Assembly: GCA_949318235.1 (NCBI GenBank)
Contig: OX439131.1
Location: forward strand, 48,336,422-48,400,421
Origin: Ecdyonurus torrentis
Lineage: Eukaryota; Arthropoda; Insecta; Ephemeroptera; Heptageniidae
Reading direction: 5' to 3'
DNA: 64,000 nucleotides
Shown here: positions 56,749 to 64,000 of the stretch, piece by piece
Layout: the number at the start of each line of letters is the position of its first letter
Position numbering within the stretch: position 1 is the stretch's first letter
Position numbers and translations under genes: made by a program
The notes under the pieces: model-generated
What the model saw: the letters and a program-made list of their open reading frames with translations, nothing else
Database searches by the model: none
What the model was told of the DNA's origin: nothing

Positions 56749-57098
56749 CGATACTATGAGGTAAATAACCTGCCTTCTTCAAAGTTAGATATTGGTATTA
56801 AGTCCCCATATATGCATTTATTACGTCCTTAACTCTTCCGTAGCCCCGCAAACTTGCGATAATCCTGTAAAGTAGACAACCCCCGTGCCGTAGCTTTGTA
56901 TTGTTGTGCGGTATCTCTGACGTCAGAGATAGAAAACAACAATAGAAAGCTACGGCACGGGTTGCCTACTTTACAGGATTATCACAAGTTTACGGGGCTA
57001 CGTAAGAGTTAAGTGACGTAATAAATGTATATATGGGGACTTCATAGCAATATCTAACTTTGAAGAAGGCAGGTTATTTACCCCATAGTATCGCTTTA
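56749..57098. mobile_element. Family I hairpin, 350 bp, near perfect
   Basis: AAAGCGATACTATGAGGTAAA pairs with TACCCCATAGTATCGCTTT. Inner arms CTTCAAAGTTAGATATTG, GTAGCCCCGCAAACTTGCG and GCCGTAGCTTTGTATTGTTG all have complements. Loop at the CTGACGTCAG centre (about 56917-56926). One of the least decayed palindromes in the window. Confidence 0.85.
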
Positions 57099-57334
57099 AT
57101 CTTTAGTATTGTATTTAGTGATACATTATCTGTGTTTTGATGTATGCATATATATTTGTTTTCTGATAATGCCACTCAATTGCGCACAAATTGCAGTTTA
57201 AAGTGGGGTCTCTCTCAATATCAGTACATAAATCTGAAAATCTTTTCCTTTCAACTAAACAACACAACATATATATATTAGCTACTATTTTAACTGATGA
57301 GCCAACAATAGAACGTGTCCTAGACGGAAAAAAA

Positions 57335-57417
57335 TAACGTAATTTATGCTGTATTTATGTCATTATAACATTCATAAATTATGCTAAATATTTATGGAAC
57401 ACAACATAATATTTAAG
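57335..57417 (-). mobile_element. Family C half-copy
   Basis: ACGTAATTTATGCTGTATTT to ACAACATAATATTTAAG; the remainder is displaced by family M. Confidence 0.5.
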
Positions 57418-57859
57418 TAAGGTATTTCTATAGATAATCCAAAGAGAATATCATTATTCAATTTTTTGCAGTTGCCTTTAATTTTATTTTATACTGGAAG
57501 TTATATTTTGTTGCCCTTTTGATCAATGTAATTTTAACCTGCAATCAAGGTCCATATGATAGAGGTTGAGCGCAGCACAAAACTGGCGCATTCAATTACA
57601 TTTTGCGATGGATTGTACTTGATTCTAAGCCAATACGATGCTGTTCACCAGTTATGTCACTGGTAAAGTGAACAAAGTTGCAAGTTGCGTAATGACGTCT
57701 TTGGAGAATTACTTTAAGCTGCGCGACCTTGGTCAAAACTTTTCCCGGAGCATTTAACCTCTTATATATATGGACCTTGGCCTGCAATACAGGTCTCCAG
57801 CTGACCACTACTTTTCAGCGGGAATCCTCTTTGGATTACATAGTTACCTACTTACATTA
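57418..57859. mobile_element. Family M MITE containing a hAT-like MITE
   Basis: TAAGGTATTTCTATAGATAA at the left and GTTACCTACTTACATTA at the right, flanked by TATTTAAG (57410-57417; 57860-57867). Split at 57546 by a 235-bp element. Without the insertion it is about 199 bp, matching the 201-bp intact copy at 20609-20809. Confidence 0.85.
57546..57780. mobile_element. hAT-like MITE, 8-bp duplication CCTGCAAT
   Basis: CAAGGTCCATATGATAGAGG to CCTCTTATATATATGGACC then TTGG. Flanked by CCTGCAAT at 57538-57545 and 57781-57788. The intact family M copy at 20.6 kb reads (minus strand) ACCCGCAATACATGTCTCC across the same point with a single CCYGCAAT, giving the empty site. Confidence 0.88.
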
Positions 57860-57871
57860 TATTTAAGTATT

Positions 57872-58015
57872 ATTCACATGACGCGTAAATTTGACGCAAG
57901 TCGACGTGCGCTACAAAGTTAGAACAAATGTAAACAAATGGAGCCGTTCTCATTTTTTTTTTAATTACATGTGAACGGCTCCATTTGTTTACATTGTTCC
58001 AACTTTGTTTATGGT
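57872..58015. mobile_element. Family N hairpin, second copy
   Basis: CACATGACGCGTAAATTTGAC at the left, with ACAAATGGAGCCGTTCTCAT pairing with GTGAACGGCTCCATTTGTTT. The outer right arm is lost. Confidence 0.65.
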
Positions 58016-58769
58016 CATACTTTCACTTGGCATACAATAAAGTTTGGTAAAGATTGGTTTTCAAACCACGTGGCCAACGTTGCCAGCTTTACCTCACATA
58101 TAGCGGTGCTGTATGCCAGGTGCACGTATGTCTACTGCACACCTTGGGTATAAATTGTGTATGCCAAGTGAACGTATGTCTCCAGGAATTATGTCTCGTG
58201 AAAGCAACTCTCCGACACGTGTCAAAGTGGGCAATGCGTGAATAATACTTCAGAGTGACGTCACCTCATCAGTGGATCACCAGCTAAAATAGCAACCATC
58301 AAACATCACCTAAACTAAAAATAACAACAAAGTTACAATCATACTAATTGTTGTTAATAACTTTGGTGGGATGTTTTGTCTATAATATTTGACGACAACT
58401 GATTTGACGTTACGCAGCGAGTGCAGATGACAATAAAGCAGCTAATATCAAGTACATAATATTGTCAATACAATATAAAGTGTGCTAAACATGAGAAGTG
58501 ATGCAATTCATTATAATTGAGGAGTAAATACGTAACACAGAATCATATCAAAAGTATCTTTGTCTTAAAAATGATTTTTTTTTCATATACAATGATAAAT
58601 TATTAGCATTTTTTTTTAAAAACACTTTTTTGTTTGTAAATAAGAAACCGATGGTAATATTAATGAAATGGTAGCATGTAGGAATCATTACAATTTTTAG
58701 AGAGATAATTAATTACAGGTAAATGATGTATAGTATGTAAATCAGTGTTGGTCTAATAATATAGAGATT

Positions 58770-58930
58770 CAATATAGTTGGATGTTGCTAGCACAAAGAT
58801 AATAAACTATATCAGATGAGAGCTTTCGGCACTAAACTACAAGAGAAATGTATGTGCCTTTGGCAGTCCTTATAGAAAAAACTTCACATTTTATGCTTCT
58901 CTTGCAGTTTAGTACTGAAATATGTGGTTT
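58770..58930. mobile_element. Family E copy, decayed
   Basis: TTGCTAGCACAAAGATAATA, CACTAAACTACAAGAGAAATG and CTCTTGCAGTTTAGTACTG. Confidence 0.55.
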
Positions 58931-58976
58931 ATTTTACCTTTTTCTATCTTTAAAAAAAAAAAAAAAAAAAAACTAT

Positions 58977-59491
58977 AGTGTGCATGAGAAAGCGTGGAAA
59001 TGCGCTTTGACGCCATACTGAAGCAATTAATAACATTGATTAGCATATAATACAATAGAGGTTATCGGTTTAAATAATTTCTATGGCTTACATAACATAT
59101 AAAAGTATGTATAGCATTTCTCAATTAAATTTCACCGAAATCGGTGGAGTAGTTTTCTCAAAAATCTCAAAAAAAAAAAAAAAAAAAAAAGTTCCCCCCC
59201 CCCCCTTCTTATAAGCGTAATGTTGAATTAGGGGACCCCGCGTTTCCCCGCGCGCTAAACCGATAAGCTCCATTAAACATTTGTCTATTTTTATTGCAAA
59301 ATCAGGTAATTTTTAAATGTTATTAGTTTATTACCATACTTGATATTCAAGCCATCAACAGCACCAATGCTCTCAAATCATTGCTGATTTTTTACACTAT
59401 CCAAATGTGTAATTTTCCCATTTTTTTTGCCCAATGTTATTTAGTGCTCACACATATGGCGTCGACTTTTATATGTATGCAACCACCCTAT
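58977..59491 (+). mobile_element. Family A MITE interrupted by family B
   Basis: Left piece to TAACATTGATTAGCATATAA; the right piece resumes at about 59272 and ends GTATGCAACCACCCTATA. Confidence 0.7.
59058..59271 (+). mobile_element. Family B MITE inside family A
   Basis: GAGGTTATCGGTTTAAATAA to CGCTAAACCGATAAGCTCC. An A22 run and a C12 run (59169-59204) occupy the homopolymer site. Confidence 0.8.
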
Positions 59492-60142
59492 ATCTTTACT
59501 GTGATTATAGACCAGCGCTGGTTTCCTACATCTGTACCTTTAGTGTTATGTTGTCACAAAGTTTGTCTCTACTATGCTGTGATTCCTCATGCTATATGCA
59601 ATGTAATGATTAGACTCAAAAGTAACAACTGAAACATCCCAGCTATACATCCCAATGTGCGACATGTATCTCATGAACAAATGACGGCCTCTGCTCTCTT
59701 TCAGTGTTCACAACACAGTGGGAATCCATTTCAACACCCAAAATTGTATTTTTCCCTGAAAAATAGTCCTATTCCTATAGTTTGGGTAGCCACCCCCAAG
59801 CCATCTCTTTAAAAAGTGACTTTTGATCCAAAATCTATCAAAACAAAACGCAAATGAGATTTTATTTTTGGACCCTTTAAAATTTTCAACACTTTTTAAT
59901 CTATTTTTGAGTGTTTTTTAATACTTTTTTTTGAGATTCCCAAATATACCTGATTTTTTTTGACTGAATTTCCCATGAGTTGTCAACACTGCTCTCTCTT
60001 TCTCTCTCTCTCTCAAGTTGACAAATGTAGCCTGCACGCTTGCTGCTAACTAGAGGGGCTGACACGTTGACGTAGATTGAGGGTTGGCGGAGGGGTGGTG
60101 GTGGTGGTGGTGGTGGGAGGATAGCTGGGGGGGCTCGGTGCA

Positions 60143-61770
<1,628 letters not shown>

Positions 61771-62173
61771 CTAAGTAAAGAGAAAGAGAGAGTGAGTGCG
61801 AGGCGAGTACGTGGATCTTTGCAAGCGAAACAATCAAAGTCGCACAAAGTCGGCTTTTTTTAAAATTTACTGCCGAGTTAGTGCGAGCGCAAGTGGTCGG
61901 GCGAGCGTATCGCAGCATTCATAATGTCAAGCCAGCGCAGGGAGAGAGAGGCTACAAAACTATACCTATGGCAAAGGTAACGTCAGGTAATGTATGGTAT
62001 AGCACATGCAAACCAACTTCTTGTCTCGATTGAACCATTTTACGTCTTCTTTTCCTAGTTTATATAATGCACAAAATATTTCTATAGTCAAGTTGAGCAA
62101 CTTGTGTAGCACAGCCTCCTCCTACAATTTCTATTCCCATCCCCAAAACTACACGGAAAATAAAATAATACGT

Positions 62174-62381
62174 AAAGGCGTAGAACACCTTGAACAAAGC
62201 AGTTGTGTAATATCCTAACAAACCTGAAAATCAACGTTGATTTGGCCGAAGTGACCACCAGTGGCATTTTGTCAATGGAAAATAAATTAGAAATCAATGA
62301 CTCCGGCCAAATCAACGTTGATTGTCAGGTTTCTTAAGATAATACACTACTTTTTTGTTCAAGGTGTTCTACGCCTTTAAA
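62174..62381. mobile_element. Family G hairpin MITE, partly deleted
   Basis: TAAAGGCGTAGAACACCTTG to CAAGGTGTTCTACGCCTTTA. Arms intact, centre shortened. Confidence 0.8.
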
Positions 62382-62574
62382 GCAAGTAAATACAATAGGT
62401 AGCTAGACATATAAGCTAGAACACAGGTATTATTATACTACAATAATACCTAATGCGGGTGCAATATGCTACAATAAAGGTGTGACTCACTTAGATTAAG
62501 TAGCAGTATTGTAGTCTATAAATTATAACTATCTGCTCCAAATTAAAATGTACCTATTGCAAAATACAGGATAC

Positions 62575-62704
62575 ATGTACAGCTCTGGTCAAATTTTTCC
62601 AAACAGGGCAGCGGCGACCGCTGTGGTTTCTCATAAAGATAGCACAGTGTGGTTGCGGGTTGCCTCTGCAAATCGTTCGGGAACTTTTGGCCAGAGCTGT
62701 ACCT
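62575..62704. mobile_element. Family H Tc1-like MITE
   Basis: TACAGCTCTGGTCAAATTTT to CTTTTGGCCAGAGCTGTACC, with core GATAGCACAGTGTGGTTGCG. Confidence 0.8.
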
Positions 62705-62950
62705 GTCATAGGTATATAGTATTTTTTTTCCGTGTAGCATCACAACCACCTTCATTACGGCAAGGTTACTCTAACTTAAAGACAGTAAATCAGGATGCAT
62801 CTTGCAAACCACCCTCCAGTGCCGTGACCAGGCAGCCTGCCCGATGTGCTTATTGGAAGTGAGGATTTAGGAGGAGCCTGTGAGACACACGCTGCCTGCA
62901 CGCTGCTGAACTTGAGTTTTTTTTTTATCCGAATAATATTCAGTTGTTGG

Positions 62951-63037
62951 ATCAGAAAGACGTTGGTTCTCTGGCTAGATCAGAAAGACGTTGGCTCTCT
63001 GGCTAGATCAGAAAGACGTTGGCTCTCTGGCTAGATC
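62951..63037 (+). repeat. 28-bp minisatellite, 3.1 units
   Basis: Units start at 62951, 62979 and 63007 (ATCAGAAAGACGTTGG then YTCTCTGGCTAG). Units 2 and 3 are identical; unit 1 differs by one base. Confidence 0.92.
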
Positions 63038-63299
63038 TTACATTACCTGACGTCACAATGTCTGCACAGACAAAACACGTCTCATGGTGTCTTCATTTGT
63101 CCAGCATGACATACATACGTGTAAGAATTATCCTCTAGTATATACAGCAGCAAAGATCTGTAATACCAGATCACGTACAGCATCTCACTTATTAATTGTA
63201 TCAGTTGTCACAACAAGAAAGAAAATTAAAAAAAAAAAATATATATATATATTGCCTCAAAAAAAAAAAAAAAAAAAAAGTTTATTCTTTTTATAGTAA

Positions 63300-63490
63300 A
63301 ATAATAAGTAAATAATAATAAGTGAGAGTTCAAAAATAGCAAAATTGCTAGCCGACGACTTTTTTGATTTAACATGTTCTCTTACGAGGACATAAAACAG
63401 CTTAGAAAAAAAAAAAATGTAAAGAGTAAAAATTATATTGCACAATACTGAAGCTATTTTACTGAGCCTCAAAGCTTAGTTGCTTTTTTA
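63300..63490. mobile_element. Family F fragment
   Basis: AAATTGCTAGCCGACGACTTT, AACATGTTCTCTTACGAGGAC and TTTTACTGAGCCTCAAAGC in family F arm order. Confidence 0.5.
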
Positions 63491-63814
63491 AATATTTATT
63501 AAACATGTTTAATTTTGAATAAATAAGAAATATAATTTGCGACTAAATTAAACTTACAACCCCTTTTTTTACTGTGTCACACTTGCTTATATAATAATAT
63601 ATTTTTAAAATTAGCCAAAAAATTGTAAGTTTTGTTATTTTTAGTTAATTATATGCAATTAGGGTGCAGAGGATAAGACTTGATTAAGTTTGTGCTCGAG
63701 GGTGGAGGCAAGCACAAGACAAAAGTGATTTCAAGAGTAGCTAACAAAGCGGCAGGGTGACAAGCTAATTATATTGACAGCTCTTACACAAGCAATTAGA
63801 TCGATCTATAATAA

Positions 63815-64000
63815 GATAAACAAAGAGGAAGTTCAGGGGTTACAAGATGACTTCTTCAATGTTAGATAATGAGAAGAACTGTTCATAAACTCATATATGA
63901 TGGCCCAAAGCCCTTCAGTAGCCCCGCAAACTCGTGATCATCCTGCTAGATATGCAACCTGTCTTGTATCTTTTACGTCATAGTTACGGCTTTACTATAG
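63815..64000. mobile_element. Family I copy running off the window
   Basis: GACTTCTTCAATGTTAGATAA, CAGTAGCCCCGCAAACTCGTG and TTTTACGTCATAGTTACGGC match the left arm of the 56749-57098 hairpin. The right arm lies beyond the window end. Confidence 0.6.

Overview
The window is nuclear DNA from a multicellular animal. It is AT-rich, its genes are split by GT-AG introns, homopolymers and microsatellites are long, and it is packed with small palindromic DNA transposons and tRNA-derived SINEs. The two identifiable genes are conserved across eukaryotes and do not fix the lineage. An invertebrate with a repeat-dense genome fits best, but the phylum is not resolved.

Layout. 1-20,000 holds no gene I can support; it is a mosaic of MITE (short non-autonomous DNA transposon) copies, microsatellites and one SINE. 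20,145-31,498 (minus) is GOLPH3, complete in four exons. 34,255-43,158 (minus) is PIGK, the catalytic subunit of GPI transamidase, complete in eight exons. Their introns carry most of the repeats in that interval. 43,200-60,100 is again gene-free and includes a 4.9 kb element with two further elements nested inside it, followed by a mariner remnant. 60,143-61,770 (minus) is the 3' end of an unidentified coiled-coil gene that continues beyond what I could trace. 61,800-64,000 is repeats.

The genes act in the secretory pathway (PIGK attaches GPI anchors in the ER; GOLPH3 retains glycosyltransferases in the Golgi). They are neighbours on the same strand, but the sequence gives no sign of co-regulation.

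Repeat families, labelled here for cross-reference. A: about 310 bp, ends TATAGGGTG/CACCCTATA. B: about 215 bp, ends GGAGSTTATCGGTTTA, with an internal homopolymer. C: about 205 bp, rich in GCATAATTATTACGTA. D: about 330 bp hairpin with CCAGCGCTGG ends. E: hairpin with TTGCTAGCACAGAGATA. F: hairpin with AAGAAAGCATGTTAAA. G: hairpin with AAAGGCGTAGAACACCTTGA. H: about 128 bp, Tc1-like ends TACAGCTCTGGCCAAAAG. I: hairpin with GTAGCCCCGCAAACTTG. J: hairpin with GAATCGATAGATATG. K: about 110 bp with CTGTTCTCTTGCACCAAAAA. L: about 160 bp, ends TAAAGT/ACTTTA. M: about 200 bp with 8-bp target duplications. N: hairpin with ATGACGCGTAAATTTGACG.

The main observation is that elements are repeatedly inserted inside one another. 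Several junctions are sharp enough to read target-site duplications and the restored empty site directly.
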